A DNA stretch of 64,000 bases from Sediminibacterium goheungense. GTDB lineage: Bacteria; Bacteroidota; Bacteroidia; Chitinophagales; Chitinophagaceae. The DNA is taken from assembly GCF_004361915.1 (NCBI RefSeq), contig NZ_SNWP01000011.1, positions 558,001-622,000 of the forward strand, in the 5' to 3' direction. Numbering within the stretch: the stretch's first letter is position 1; each line of letters begins with the position of its first letter. This document shows, in pieces, positions 49,365 to 58,946 of this stretch. The notes beneath the pieces were generated by a model. That model did no database searches. It had not been told where the DNA came from and worked only from the letters and a program-made list of their open reading frames with translations. Made by a program: the position numbers and the translations under genes.

Positions 49365-50378
49365 CTAAAACTTCGGACAGTTCACAATCTTATCAGAAGA
49401 AGGCCTTCTGATATAAATCAAAGAGATTTCAATACCGCCTCTGTTCATAGAAGCTGTTTTTAAAGAAGACGAATTATAATCGTAGCTCACGCCCACCCTG
49501 AAATCATCAAATTCAAGTCCGAGGTAAGGGATAATGGCGTCTTTGAAACGCATCCAGGAACCTACATATAAGCTGGTTGATTTAATATCATCTGGAGTAG
49601 CATTGAATTGTAGCGCCGCACCAAGCATGGTGGAAGAAGCCCCCCCCTGAAACATTTGCATTCCGCTCAGGTGTAATGTGGTGCTTTGTCCTACCGGGAA
49701 ATAAGTACCTGCATGCACAGTGGTACGGGTGGGTAATATATAATTGGCGCCCGTAAACTGTTGTTTGGGTCGGTTAATGTGGTACATACTAACACCAAAG
49801 TAGAAATTGTTTCTTTCGTTGGTACTGCCGTTATAAAGCAAACCCGCATTCACGTCCACATAATTGGCTTTTAAAACGCCGCTGTTAAATACTTCAGAAG
49901 TTACGCCGGTAAAGCCGGCTGTTGTTAACTGGTCCTGAAATTTCAGCATATTCGTGTTAATCAGCATATTGGCATACGTAACCTGAAATCCTGCTCCTAG
50001 CTGATGAAAGCCGTCTTCATCGAGCCCTTTATGATAGGCAGTGGATACGGAACCATAATTAAATTTAACGGCCCCATTGGCACTATTGTCTGTATACCCC
50101 ATAAAACCTACCCCCCAGGTATCGTTTGCAGAAATCTGGCCTTTCATGATTTGAAAATCTGCCGAGGCTGTTGCAGTTGTATAGGCTTTTTCAATACTGG
50201 GCCACTGGTTGCGGTAATTACCTGCCACCCTGTAGGAACCAAAGAATTTACCCGTAAAAGCTGGGTTAAGCGTAAGGGGGGAAGAGAAAAACTGAGAAAA
50301 ATTAGGGTCCTGTGCCGATGCAGTATTTAGCACCAGCAACAAAAATCCCAGGCAGCTTATTTGGTACAGCTTTTTCAC
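49365..50378 (-). CDS. PorP/SprF family type IX secretion system membrane protein
   Basis: The 337-residue protein starts with a signal peptide (KKLYQISCLGFLLLVLNTASA), followed by DPNFSQFFSSPLTLNPAFTG, the diagnostic opening of PorP/SprF proteins. The rest is an outer-membrane beta-barrel. PorP/SprF proteins anchor surface proteins secreted by the type IX system, often one partner per substrate; no large secreted partner is adjacent here. It is flanked by a nucleotide-salvage gene and mpg, with no operon context. Confidence 0.92.
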   Translation of the reverse strand: MKKLYQISCLGFLLLVLNTASAQDPNFSQFFSSPLTLNPAFTGKFFGSYRVAGNYRNQWPSIEKAYTTATASADFQIMKGQISANDTWGVGFMGYTDNSANGAVKFNYGSVSTAYHKGLDEDGFHQLGAGFQVTYANMLINTNMLKFQDQLTTAGFTGVTSEVFNSGVLKANYVDVNAGLLYNGSTNERNNFYFGVSMYHINRPKQQFTGANYILPTRTTVHAGTYFPVGQSTTLHLSGMQMFQGGASSTMLGAALQFNATPDDIKSTSLYVGSWMRFKDAIIPYLGLEFDDFRVGVSYDYNSSSLKTASMNRGGIEISLIYIRRPSSDKIVNCPKF

Positions 50379-50488
50379 TCAGTGTCGAATTTAGGGTAAT
50401 ATGATCGAATCAAATACGGTTGTTTGGAAGATTAGGTTGTCCTTAACGTAGTTGATTGACCAGAAAAAGGGGCTTACCGCTGCTCAGG

Positions 50489-51142
50489 TCAGGATTGATT
50501 TTTAGTACCGAATGCCAGATCGCCCGCATCGCCTAATCCCGGAACAATATAGCCCTTGGCGGTTAATTCATCATCAATATCACCACACCAGATATGGATA
50601 TCATCACCACATTCGCGGTGAATGAGCTCTATACCTACAGAACATGCAATGGCTACAACCACATGGAACTCTCTGGGTGTACCCTCATCTTTCATATATT
50701 GTATGGTTTTTACAATCGAAGCACCGGTTGCCAGCATGGGGTCGCTGATGATAACAATACGGTCATCCAGAGAAGGGCAACTCATGTATTCCAGACTTAT
50801 TTCAAATGATCCGTCGCGGTGATGCTTTCTGTAAGCAGAAACAAAGGCATTGTCTGCCCTGTCGAAATAATTCAGCATACCATTATGCATGGGTAAACCC
50901 GCCCGTAATATGGTTGCCAGAACAGGCTGTTGTTCCAATCTTTTGCTTTCATGCGTGCCCAATGGTGTTGGAACCTCTACAACGCTAAAAGGCATCCGTT
51001 TGCTGATTTCATAGGCGGCTATTTCACCGATACGTTCCAGGTTTCTGCGAAAACGCATCCTGTCTCCCTGAATGGTTACGTCTCTTAGTTCAGATACCCA
51101 GTTACTAACAAGGCTATGCTCTTGGCTGAGGTTTACAATCAT
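50489..51142 (-). CDS. upp: Uracil phosphoribosyltransferase
   Basis: Upp converts uracil and PRPP to UMP in pyrimidine salvage. The 217-residue length is normal. The PRPP-binding loop is seen as VIISDPMLATGASI near 130-143, with preceding RAGLPMHNGML and the C-terminal uracil-binding GDAGDLAFGTK. It is single and minus strand. Adenine deaminase 0.6 kb away adds a second nucleobase-salvage enzyme in the same region, but the two genes are separated by a plus-strand gene and are not an operon. Confidence 0.95.
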   Translation of the reverse strand: MIVNLSQEHSLVSNWVSELRDVTIQGDRMRFRRNLERIGEIAAYEISKRMPFSVVEVPTPLGTHESKRLEQQPVLATILRAGLPMHNGMLNYFDRADNAFVSAYRKHHRDGSFEISLEYMSCPSLDDRIVIISDPMLATGASIVKTIQYMKDEGTPREFHVVVAIACSVGIELIHRECGDDIHIWCGDIDDELTAKGYIVPGLGDAGDLAFGTKNQS

Positions 51143-51282
51143 GGTTCAGAAATAAAGGTTGGTAAAGGCTTCAAAACTAAAATCTATCTGTTGGAATGAG
51201 AAATTTATGTTTATAAGCTGTTTTCTGTTTTAACGATACAAAAACAAGGAATGGCTTAATTTGGTAGAAATTAATAACCCTT

Positions 51283-51714
51283 ATGCAGAAAATTACGCTT
51301 ATTCTGGCGCTTTTTACGTTGCTTATTTCCTGTAAAAATGATAAAAAGGAGAAGGATTTTGATAACAGCAGTTATGAAACCGTAAAAGAATCACTGGCTG
51401 AAAAAGAGAAAAACAATCCTAAACGGTTTCTGATGGTAAGTAATAGCGATCGTAAAAACCTTATCGGTCAAACCGTAGTGAAAGGAACCATTTCCAATAA
51501 AGCTACTGTGTGTTGGTATAAAGATGTTGAACTGCGTCTTTCTTTCTACAGTAAAACGGGTGTAAAATTAGATGAGGGACTGGAAACCATTTATGAAAAT
51601 ATCGGACCGGGTAAATCTATCAAATTCAAAACCAAATATTTTGCTCCGAAGGGTACAGACAGTGTAGCTATTTCTGTAAATAAAGCAACGGGTGATATTT
51701 CTGCCGCTGAGTAA
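51283..51714 (+). CDS. Small hypothetical lipoprotein
   Basis: The 143-residue protein has a lipoprotein signal (KITLILALFTLLIS) with lipid-accepting Cys17, followed by a lysine-rich charged linker (KNDKKEKDFDN) and a beta-rich domain containing LIGQTVVKGTISNKATVCWYKDV, with a pattern like FxLYSK. I recognise no family; the fold may be an immunoglobulin-like sandwich. It diverges from upp. It may be sorted to the outer membrane. Confidence 0.65.
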   Translation: MQKITLILALFTLLISCKNDKKEKDFDNSSYETVKESLAEKEKNNPKRFLMVSNSDRKNLIGQTVVKGTISNKATVCWYKDVELRLSFYSKTGVKLDEGLETIYENIGPGKSIKFKTKYFAPKGTDSVAISVNKATGDISAAE

Positions 51715-51760
51715 TTGATGCGGCAGAAAGAAAATGTACTTAATGGTATTTATGTCGATC

Positions 51761-53413
51761 CTATTTCAAGAAACTGAAACGATCACCATCAAACAAACCC
51801 ATATCACTCAGTTTAAGATGCGGTATTACCAATAATGCCATAAAACTGAGGGTCATAAACGGAGCCTGCAGGGTTGAACCCAGATCTTTGGCCATTTGAT
51901 CAATGGCAGTATACGCTTCAGCTACCTTATATCCATCATGGGTACTCATTAAACCAGCCACAGGCAAACCAAGTACCTGATGATGGGTATCGGCATAACA
52001 ACTCACGCCACCTTTTTCACTGATCACAAGATTGATGGCAGCTGCAAGGCTTTCATCATCGACACCCACCGCAACAATATTATGACTGTCATGTGCTACT
52101 GATGAAGCAATAGCACCCTTTTTCAATCCGATATTTTTGATAAAACATTTAGCTACCGGAGCATGATGATAACGGTTTACAACCACCATTTTCAAGATAT
52201 CCTGTTCTGTATCTGATACCCATTGCCCATCTGATAACTTGCCCGAAAGGAAAAGTTTGTTAGTGATCAGTTGTCCGTCTAATGCTTCCATTACAGGAAT
52301 CAGCCCATCTTCTGATGGATAGGCATTTTCAGTAACGGTAAGATCTGAGATGGATACAGGTTTGCAATCAAAATGATTAATGATGGTGGCAGGAACACTT
52401 TGAATCAACGATTGACCATCTTTTGCTACCAAAATACCATTTACATAGGTTTCAGCTACTTCAAAATCTGTAAGATCTTTTACCACAATAAAATCAGCAT
52501 CGTCATCAATCTGTAGTAGTCCTACAGGTAAATTATAATGCAATACAGGGTTGATGCAGGCTGCTTTTAATACATGAAAGAGATCGATACCTTTTGCAAC
52601 CGCTCTTGCACAAAGTTTGTTAATATGTCCGGTTACCAGGCTATCAGGATGTTTATCATCGCTACAGAACAATATGCTATTGGGATGGTCTTCCACGAGA
52701 TCAATGAGTGCCTCGAAATTTCTTGCGGCACTTCCTTCGCGGATGATGATTTTCATGCCATATTGTAATTTATCAAGCGCCTCTTCTGCCGTAAAACATT
52801 CATGATCGGTTGAAATACCTGCTTCAATATATTGTTTTGCTGATTCTCCTCTCAGCCCGGGGGCATGGCCATCAACCGGCTTTCCAGCTTTATGTGCAGC
52901 AGCAATCTTTTTCATTACTTCCGGGTCTTTGGATAAAACGCCCGGAAAGTTCATCATTTCACTCAGGTAGGTTATTTCAGGTTTTTGCAGCAATGCTTCC
53001 ACTGCTGTACTGTCAATAACTGCACCTGCTGTTTCAAAAACAGTAGCAGGCACACAACTCGGTGCACCAAAATTGAACTTAAAAGGTACCTGTTTACCGT
53101 TTTCAATCATATAGTCCACACCTGCGATCCCACATACATTGGCAATTTCATGCGGGTCACTAACCGTTCCAACTGTACCATGGACTACCGCCAGCCTGGC
53201 AAATTCAGAAGGTATGAGCATGCTACTTTCAATGTGCACATGGCTATCTATGAAACCGGGTAAGATGTACTGCTGTAAGCTGATATTTTCTGCTGAGGAT
53301 TTTTCAATTGATCTGATTTTACCCTCTTGAATATGAATGACTGCCGGATAGATTTGTTTTTTTAAAATATCTACAAATTGTCCGCAAACGGTAAAGCTTT
53401 TGGTGGGCTGCAT
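51761..53413 (-). CDS. ade: Adenine deaminase
   Basis: This amidohydrolase-superfamily enzyme converts adenine to hypoxanthine in purine salvage. The protein is 550 residues from the ATG at 53413. The motif [19 protein letters not shown] carries the first two metal histidines, and [17 protein letters not shown] and [11 protein letters not shown] fit the adenine deaminase family. The C-terminal domain includes [10 protein letters not shown]. The enzyme usually needs Mn or Fe. It stands alone and diverges from the next gene. Confidence 0.93.
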   Translation of the reverse strand: MQPTKSFTVCGQFVDILKKQIYPAVIHIQEGKIRSIEKSSAENISLQQYILPGFIDSHVHIESSMLIPSEFARLAVVHGTVGTVSDPHEIANVCGIAGVDYMIENGKQVPFKFNFGAPSCVPATVFETAGAVIDSTAVEALLQKPEITYLSEMMNFPGVLSKDPEVMKKIAAAHKAGKPVDGHAPGLRGESAKQYIEAGISTDHECFTAEEALDKLQYGMKIIIREGSAARNFEALIDLVEDHPNSILFCSDDKHPDSLVTGHINKLCARAVAKGIDLFHVLKAACINPVLHYNLPVGLLQIDDDADFIVVKDLTDFEVAETYVNGILVAKDGQSLIQSVPATIINHFDCKPVSISDLTVTENAYPSEDGLIPVMEALDGQLITNKLFLSGKLSDGQWVSDTEQDILKMVVVNRYHHAPVAKCFIKNIGLKKGAIASSVAHDSHNIVAVGVDDESLAAAINLVISEKGGVSCYADTHHQVLGLPVAGLMSTHDGYKVAEAYTAIDQMAKDLGSTLQAPFMTLSFMALLVIPHLKLSDMGLFDGDRFSFLK

Positions 53414-53533
53414 ACAACAAAGATAACTCATCTGTTTTTGCTGACATCTGCCCGTTCATCATATCTTTCAGGTATTCGAACTATGAGAGCTAAACTGTGC
53501 GTAAGTTTACGGAAGATTGAAAATAAAAAATAC

Positions 53534-54391
53534 ATGAAAAAACAAATCCTGACAGGCTGTTTGTCAATACTGGTATTTTTTGGTTCTGCCCAGACCATTG
53601 AAGAAGTAATGACCAAATTTGAAGAAGCCAATGGCGGAAAAAATAAGCTGAAAGCCATTAAGACCCTCCAGATGGAGAGTGTGATGAAAATGAATATGAT
53701 GGGACAAAGTTTCGATATCAGTCTCAATAGCATACGTGAACGAGGTAAGCTTTATCGCAGACAGATGGGAGGTATTATGGGTATGGGTAATTCATGGACC
53801 ATGGTTACCGATACTGCCGGTTATGTGTATGTACCAGCCATGCCTAATTTTGGAGGCGGTGGAGGTTTTGGCGGCGGCGGCGGACAGCGAGATGGTAATA
53901 CACAATTCGGCTCCGGTAATGGGGCTGGTGTTACAAAAATGACGGATGATGACTTACGTAAACAGCAATATGAAATGGATTGTGCAGGTAGCTTCCCAAT
54001 GCTGGTGGATTATACTAAAAAAGGTTATACAGCTGAATTGCTGGGTACGGCCAAAGTGAATAAAGAAGAGTGTTATAAAGTGAAACTAACCATGAAAGAT
54101 GGGTTAACGGGTACTTTTTATATCAATAAAAATAATTTTCTGGTACAACAAGTAGAAGCAGCTGATGAAATGGCTGCTGCACTAAGTGGTTTCGGAAGTA
54201 TCATGCGTATGATGGGAGGTGGACGCCGCAGTCTCAAAGTAACCATTCAATATAGTGCTTACAAAGAAGTAGCAGGTATTCAGTTCCCGATGAAACAGCT
54301 CATTAGCCTCGGGCCTGTTGAAACGATTATTGAACACCTTGATATCAAACTGAATGAACCTGTAGATGAAGTCTGGTACAAAGTGAAGTAA
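53534..54391 (+). CDS. Exported protein, outer-membrane lipoprotein-sorting-like
   Basis: The protein is 285 residues from the ATG at 53534, which starts the signal peptide (KKQILTGCLSILVFFGSAQ). A longer frame from 53378 would begin inside the opposite ade gene. The mature protein resembles LolA-like or DUF4292-type sheets found in Bacteroidota. It has a glycine-rich insert (GGGGGFGGGGGQRDG) near 112-128. The function is unknown; a role in lipoprotein or lipid handling is only a guess from fold resemblance. A heptad hairpin separates it from the propeller protein downstream. Confidence 0.7.
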   Translation: MKKQILTGCLSILVFFGSAQTIEEVMTKFEEANGGKNKLKAIKTLQMESVMKMNMMGQSFDISLNSIRERGKLYRRQMGGIMGMGNSWTMVTDTAGYVYVPAMPNFGGGGGFGGGGGQRDGNTQFGSGNGAGVTKMTDDDLRKQQYEMDCAGSFPMLVDYTKKGYTAELLGTAKVNKEECYKVKLTMKDGLTGTFYINKNNFLVQQVEAADEMAAALSGFGSIMRMMGGGRRSLKVTIQYSAYKEVAGIQFPMKQLISLGPVETIIEHLDIKLNEPVDEVWYKVK

Positions 54392-54467
54392 ACAGAGGAA
54401 TAGAGAAACAGTAGAATAATGAATTTGAAGTTGAAAATTCCCTGTTTCTCTGTTCTTCTGTTCTTTT
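54392..54467. repeat. Heptad inverted repeat, unit AACAGAG/GAAACAG
   Basis: The left arm (54392-54416) reads AACAGAG GAATAGA GAAACAG. The reverse complement of 54440-54467 reads AACAGAA GAACAGA GAAACAG. The arms match at about 18 of 21 aligned positions. It lies between two same-strand genes and overlaps the apparent leader of the propeller protein. Confidence 0.75.
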
Positions 54468-54508
54468 ATCTTTTATTCGTAAATTCCATTTCCAATTCAA
54501 TACTGCAT

Positions 54509-57500
54509 ATGAAAAAAATTTGCTGGCTGCTTTCTGCAGCTCTTTTGCTTGGCACCCTGGTACAGGCACAGAAACAGGATACCAAAAAAACAATCACCAC
54601 TCCTGCTCCCGCAGCTGATCCTTCAGCAGCATTCTTTTCCAAATTAAAATACAGACTCGCTGGTCCTTTTAAAGGAGGACGCAGTGCAGCAGTGGCAGGT
54701 AGTTATAAAAATAAAACCACTTTTTATTTTGGCGCTACAGGTGGAGGCCTCTGGAAAACAACAGATGGAGGAAGCAACTGGAAAAATATTGGCGATAAAT
54801 TCCTTGGAGGAAATATCGGATCCATCGCTGTTGCTCCTACCGATGAAAATATTATTTATGTAGGCGAAGGGGAGAATACGGTTCGTGGTAATGTGGCTGA
54901 AGGATTGAATGGAATGTGGAGAAGTGATGATGGTGGCCGCACCTGGAAAAATCTTGGTTTAAAAGAGGGAAGGCATATCATCCGTGTTATTATTCATCCC
55001 CGCGATCCAAATACAGTATGGGTGGCTGCATTGGGTCATTTATTTGGTCCAAATGAAGAACGTGGTGTTTTTAAAACAACTGACGGAGGAAAGAGCTGGA
55101 AAAAAGTATTGTATGTAAACAACCAGACGGGTGCATCAGACCTTGTGATCGATCCTACCAATCCTGGTGTGATGTATGCAGGTATGTGGCGTGTAATTCG
55201 TACACCACATAGTTTGGAAAGTGGCGGAGAAGGCAGTGGTATTTATAAAAGTACAGATGGAGGCGAAACATGGACCAATATCAGCACTGCCAAAGGATTT
55301 CCAAAAGGCGTATGGGGTATTGTGGGGGTAGCCATTGCCCCCTCTAATACTGATAAAGTATATGCCATTATTGAAAATGCAAATGGGGGTTTATATACAA
55401 GTAATGATGCAGGAGAAAGCTGGACGCTCACCAGCAGCGATAATAATATCCGCCAACGTGCATGGTATTATACCAAAGTGTTTGTGGATCCGAAAAATGA
55501 AAATGTAGTTTATGCGCCGAATGTAGGTTTTATGCGGAGTAAGGATGGTGGAAGAACATTTCAGAGTTTGAGGACACCACATGGAGACCATCACGATTTA
55601 TGGATTGATCCGGAAAATGGTGATCGTATGATTGTAGCGGATGATGGCGGTGCGCAGGTAAGTTTTGATGGCGGCGAGAACTGGAGTACGATGGATAATC
55701 AGCCAACCGGACAATTCTACCGTGTATCAACAGATAATGCATATCCATATCGTATTCTTGGTGCGCAGCAGGACAACTCTACGATCCGTATGAGAAGCAG
55801 AACTGCGGGTGCAGGTATTACTGACCGCGATTGGGAAACAACAGCTGGTTCAGAAAGTGGCTATGTGGTTGCAGATCCTTTAAATCCTGATGTTGTGTAT
55901 GGTGGTAATTATGGAGGTTATCTGGCAAGGCTCGATCATAGAACCGGAGAGAACCGTGCCATCAACGTATGGCCCGATAATCCAATGGGTGCCGGTGCAG
56001 ATGTTTTGAAATACCGTTTCCAATGGAACTTCCCTATTTTCTTTTCACCACACAATCCTAAGCGATTGTATACCGCCGGGAACCATTTATTTGTAACCGA
56101 AAATGAAGGACAAAGCTGGGAAATGATAAGCCCTGATCTGACTACCAATGATAAATCACGTCAGCTTTCCAGTGGTGGTCCTATTACAAAAGACAATACT
56201 TCGGTTGAATACTACTGTACCATTTTTACAGCGGCAGAATCAGTACTTGAAAAAGATCTTTTATGGGCTGGTAGCGATGATGGATTATTACATATCAGTA
56301 AAGACGGCGGTAAGAACTGGGAAAATGTAACACCAGCTGAAGCGGGTAAATGGATGATGTGGAACTGTATTGAAACAGATCCATTCAAAAAAGGAACTGC
56401 ATATATCGTCGGTACAAAATATAAGCTCGATGATTTTACACCGTATATTTTCAAAACGGAAGATTATGGTAAAACCTGGAAGAAAATTACCAATGGTATA
56501 GAGAAATTGCATTTTGCCAGAGCTATCCGGGCCGATAAAAAGAAGCCAGGTATATTGTACGCCGGAACAGAATATGGTATGTATATAAGTTTTGATGATG
56601 GCGCCAACTGGAAAAAGTTTCAACTGAACTTGCCCGAAACGCCGATTACTGATTTAACCATTAAAGAGAACGATCTGATTGTAGCAACACAGGGGCGTGC
56701 ATTCTGGGTATTGGATGATCTGAGCCTGGTACAGCAAATGGATGCAGCTATTTTAGATAGAAACATGCATGTGTTTGATGTGAACCCTGTTTACAGATCG
56801 GAAGGCGGGGGTGGAAGAGGCAGAAGAAATTTTGGTGGAGCATCTTCTAATATGGGAACCAATCCGGCATCGGGTGTACTGATTAATTATTACCTCAAAG
56901 GAGTAACTGACAGCTCAAGGGTATCTATAACTGTTTATGATAAGCAATCAAAACCGATTCGCACTTTTAGTAAAAATGCGAGAGAAGCATCAGATAAAAT
57001 AGAATATAGTAACGGCATTAATCAGTTTGAGTGGGATATGATGTATCCTCCTGCCGAGCGTCTGGATGGTTTGATTCTCTGGAATGGCGGTATTGGTGCT
57101 GCCAAAGCAGCGCCTGGTAAATACAAAGCACGTATTCGCTATGGAAAAGATTCTGTAGATGTTCCTTTCGAAATTCTGCGTAATCCAAACTATGCTACTA
57201 CAGAAGCTGAATATGATGAACAACTGGCTTTCCTGTTACAGGTGCGCGATAAATTTAGTGAAGTGCAAAAAGCCATTAAAAATATCCGGGCATTAAGAAC
57301 ACAAATGACCGAGTTCACAGGAAGATTGGATGGTAACAGAGAAATTAAATCTTTTGCCGACAGTATTAATAAAAAAATTACAGCGGTAGAAGAAGCACTG
57401 TATCAAACCAAGGCGAAGAGCAGTCAGGATGTATTGAACTTCCCGATTCGCCTGAATGATAAGCTTGCGGGTTTGTACGGCGTGGCTTCAAGCGGTCAGA

Positions 57501-57655
57501 ACCCTCCAAGTAAACAGGCGAAAGAAGCTTTTGCTGATTTGGGCGGTCAGGCAGATGTACAACTCGCAAAGCTGAAAGCCATCATGGAAAATGATGTTAA
57601 AGCGTTGAACAAACTCATAAATGAAAAGCAGGTACCTGTGATTAGTATTAAATAA
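54509..57655 (+). CDS. Exported BNR/VPS10-like beta-propeller protein
   Basis: The protein is 1048 residues from the ATG at 54509, whose signal peptide reads KKICWLLSAALLLGTLVQA. Repeats of the Asp-box/BNR type occur throughout (for example TTDGGSNWKNIGD, SDDGGRTWKNLGL, STDGGETWTNIST), giving one or two sialidase-like or sortilin-like propellers in about 40-720. A Gly-rich linker (GGGGRGRRNFGG) follows, then a C-terminal coiled-coil region (about 900-1040). It is often labelled glycosyl hydrolase, but I see no catalytic residues to support that. A large perfect hairpin lies after the stop. Exported to periplasm or surface. Confidence 0.82.
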   Translation: MKKICWLLSAALLLGTLVQAQKQDTKKTITTPAPAADPSAAFFSKLKYRLAGPFKGGRSAAVAGSYKNKTTFYFGATGGGLWKTTDGGSNWKNIGDKFLGGNIGSIAVAPTDENIIYVGEGENTVRGNVAEGLNGMWRSDDGGRTWKNLGLKEGRHIIRVIIHPRDPNTVWVAALGHLFGPNEERGVFKTTDGGKSWKKVLYVNNQTGASDLVIDPTNPGVMYAGMWRVIRTPHSLESGGEGSGIYKSTDGGETWTNISTAKGFPKGVWGIVGVAIAPSNTDKVYAIIENANGGLYTSNDAGESWTLTSSDNNIRQRAWYYTKVFVDPKNENVVYAPNVGFMRSKDGGRTFQSLRTPHGDHHDLWIDPENGDRMIVADDGGAQVSFDGGENWSTMDNQPTGQFYRVSTDNAYPYRILGAQQDNSTIRMRSRTAGAGITDRDWETTAGSESGYVVADPLNPDVVYGGNYGGYLARLDHRTGENRAINVWPDNPMGAGADVLKYRFQWNFPIFFSPHNPKRLYTAGNHLFVTENEGQSWEMISPDLTTNDKSRQLSSGGPITKDNTSVEYYCTIFTAAESVLEKDLLWAGSDDGLLHISKDGGKNWENVTPAEAGKWMMWNCIETDPFKKGTAYIVGTKYKLDDFTPYIFKTEDYGKTWKKITNGIEKLHFARAIRADKKKPGILYAGTEYGMYISFDDGANWKKFQLNLPETPITDLTIKENDLIVATQGRAFWVLDDLSLVQQMDAAILDRNMHVFDVNPVYRSEGGGGRGRRNFGGASSNMGTNPASGVLINYYLKGVTDSSRVSITVYDKQSKPIRTFSKNAREASDKIEYSNGINQFEWDMMYPPAERLDGLILWNGGIGAAKAAPGKYKARIRYGKDSVDVPFEILRNPNYATTEAEYDEQLAFLLQVRDKFSEVQKAIKNIRALRTQMTEFTGRLDGNREIKSFADSINKKITAVEEALYQTKAKSSQDVLNFPIRLNDKLAGLYGVASSGQNPPSKQAKEAFADLGGQADVQLAKLKAIMENDVKALNKLINEKQVPVISIK

Positions 57656-57677
57656 AACTTGGGCATTAATATTAACA

Positions 57678-57713
57678 TAAGACCACAGCTAGTGCCAACT
57701 ATCTGTGGTCTTA
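57678..57713. terminator. Hairpin terminator after the BNR protein
   Basis: TAAGACCACAG (57678-57688) and CTGTGGTCTTA (57703-57713) are perfect arms around a 14-base loop. It lies 22 bp after the stop, upstream of the convergent trmD end. Confidence 0.8.
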
Positions 57714-57739
57714 TGCATTTATTGAATAGATATTTGTAC

Positions 57740-57770
57740 AATATCCGACATCAGAGATCCGACATCAGAT
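57740..57770. repeat. Heptad half-repeat, unit ATCCGAC/ATCAGAG
   Basis: ATCCGAC ATCAGAG ATCCGAC ATCAGAT has an exact seven-base period. It contains the stop and last residues of trmD. I see no partner arm; the unit is nearly the same as in the arm at 36559-36590. Confidence 0.7.
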
Positions 57771-58434
57771 CTGGTCTTCTGTCTTTTGTGCGTTGCACGG
57801 CTTGCTCATAGCGCCAGTCTTCTACTTTTTTGGGATCTCCCTGCAGTAGTATATCGGGAACCGTCATTCCCCGGAAATCAGCTGGTCGGGTATAAACCGG
57901 AGGTGCCAGTAAATTATCCTGAAAAGAATCGGTAAGCGCAGAAGTTTCATCATTTAAAACACCAGGTATCAACCGTCCAATTGCATCCACTACCACAGCA
58001 GCAGCCAGTTCTCCACCACTCAGTACGTAGTCGCCAATCGAAATTTCCATGGTTACATATTGCTGGCGGATACGTTCATCTATGCCTTTATAATGACCAC
58101 AGATGATCAGTAAATTATTTTTTAAAGAGAGCAGATTGGCCCTTTTCTGATCGAAACGACTACCATCAGGTGTCATATAAATGATTTCGTCAAAGCGTTG
58201 ATCTTTTTGTAGTTCGTCAATTGCATTGGCCAGTGGTTCACACATCATAACCATACCCGCACCACCACCATATTGATAATCATCTACCATGCCATACTTG
58301 TTCACGGCCCATTTACGGAGCTGGTGAACATGTATTTCTAACAAACCCTTCTCCTGTGCCCTTTTCATGATACTATGTGCAAAAGGACTTTCGAGCAGTT
58401 CGGGTAATACGGTTAGTATGTGTATGTGTAACAT
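57751..58434 (-). CDS. trmD: tRNA (guanine-N1)-methyltransferase TrmD
   Basis: This SPOUT-class methyltransferase makes m1G37 in tRNA and prevents frameshifting. The 227-residue length is normal. The knot region is GDYVLSGGELAAAVVVDAIGRLIPGVLND near 134-162, with upstream YQYGGGAGMVMMCEP. It is not in the usual rpsP-rimM-rplS operon here. The last residues (RPDLMSDL) are written in a heptad repeat, so the repeat changed the tail of an essential gene. Confidence 0.95.
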   Translation of the reverse strand: MLHIHILTVLPELLESPFAHSIMKRAQEKGLLEIHVHQLRKWAVNKYGMVDDYQYGGGAGMVMMCEPLANAIDELQKDQRFDEIIYMTPDGSRFDQKRANLLSLKNNLLIICGHYKGIDERIRQQYVTMEISIGDYVLSGGELAAAVVVDAIGRLIPGVLNDETSALTDSFQDNLLAPPVYTRPADFRGMTVPDILLQGDPKKVEDWRYEQAVQRTKDRRPDLMSDL

Positions 58435-58502
58435 GGTGCAAAGGTATGAAAGACGGGCAAGCTATACGATCTGTTCTTTTCAAGAAGTAAAACAGTGTAG
58501 TC

Positions 58503-58892
58503 TTAATCCGCTAAAAAATCGCCCAGATCTCTTCTTTGTTTTTTGGTAGGTCTACCTATTTTACTCAGACGTTTTCCGGTCTGGTAGGTAGCTGCTTCAA
58601 ACTTAACACGGTCCAATTCTTCTGCTGGAGTTAAGTCTATATAGAATTTGATGGCTTCGCTGTATTGTACTCTATGATCGAGTAAGCCCGTAACTTTTAC
58701 CACCCATCTTTTGGCTTCAGTTTTCACTTCGTATTCATCACCGATATTTACAATGCGGGATGCCTTTACAGGTGTGCCAGTCATTTTTACTTTGCCTTTA
58801 CTGCATGCATCGCCTGCCTGGCTTCTCGTTTTAAATAAACGTATGGCCCAGAGGTACTTGTCGATCCGTAATTTTTCTTTGACTTCACTCAT
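58503..58892 (-). CDS. S4-domain RNA-binding protein (Hsp15-like)
   Basis: The 129-residue protein has an N-terminal S4 domain: KLRIDKYLWAIRLFKTRSQAGDACSKGKVKMTG at about 6-38, followed by VKASRIVNIGDEYEVK. The C-terminal tail is basic (KRLSKIGRPTKKQRRDL). It resembles Hsp15, which binds stalled 50S subunits carrying nascent chains; a ribosome-recycling role is likely. It lies between trmD and a dipeptidase with hairpins on one side, and is probably transcribed alone. Confidence 0.9.
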   Translation of the reverse strand: MSEVKEKLRIDKYLWAIRLFKTRSQAGDACSKGKVKMTGTPVKASRIVNIGDEYEVKTEAKRWVVKVTGLLDHRVQYSEAIKFYIDLTPAEELDRVKFEAATYQTGKRLSKIGRPTKKQRRDLGDFLAD

Positions 58893-58903
58893 AACAAAAG
58901 CAA

Positions 58904-58933
58904 AACAGGAGCAAATCTACATCTGCTCCTGTT
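58904..58933 (-). terminator. Terminator after the M20 dipeptidase gene
   Basis: AACAGGAGCA (58904-58913) and TGCTCCTGTT (58924-58933) are perfect ten-base arms with a ten-base loop. On the minus strand the hairpin is followed by TTGCTTTTG. It lies 14 bp past the dipeptidase stop and just before the S4 gene start. Confidence 0.65.
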
Positions 58934-58946
58934 ATTGTTATATGAT

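Noticed and set aside
54509..57655. Catalytic sialidase or glycosidase
   Set aside because: Asp-box propeller repeats are clear, but I could not identify the arginine triad or catalytic acid of sialidases.
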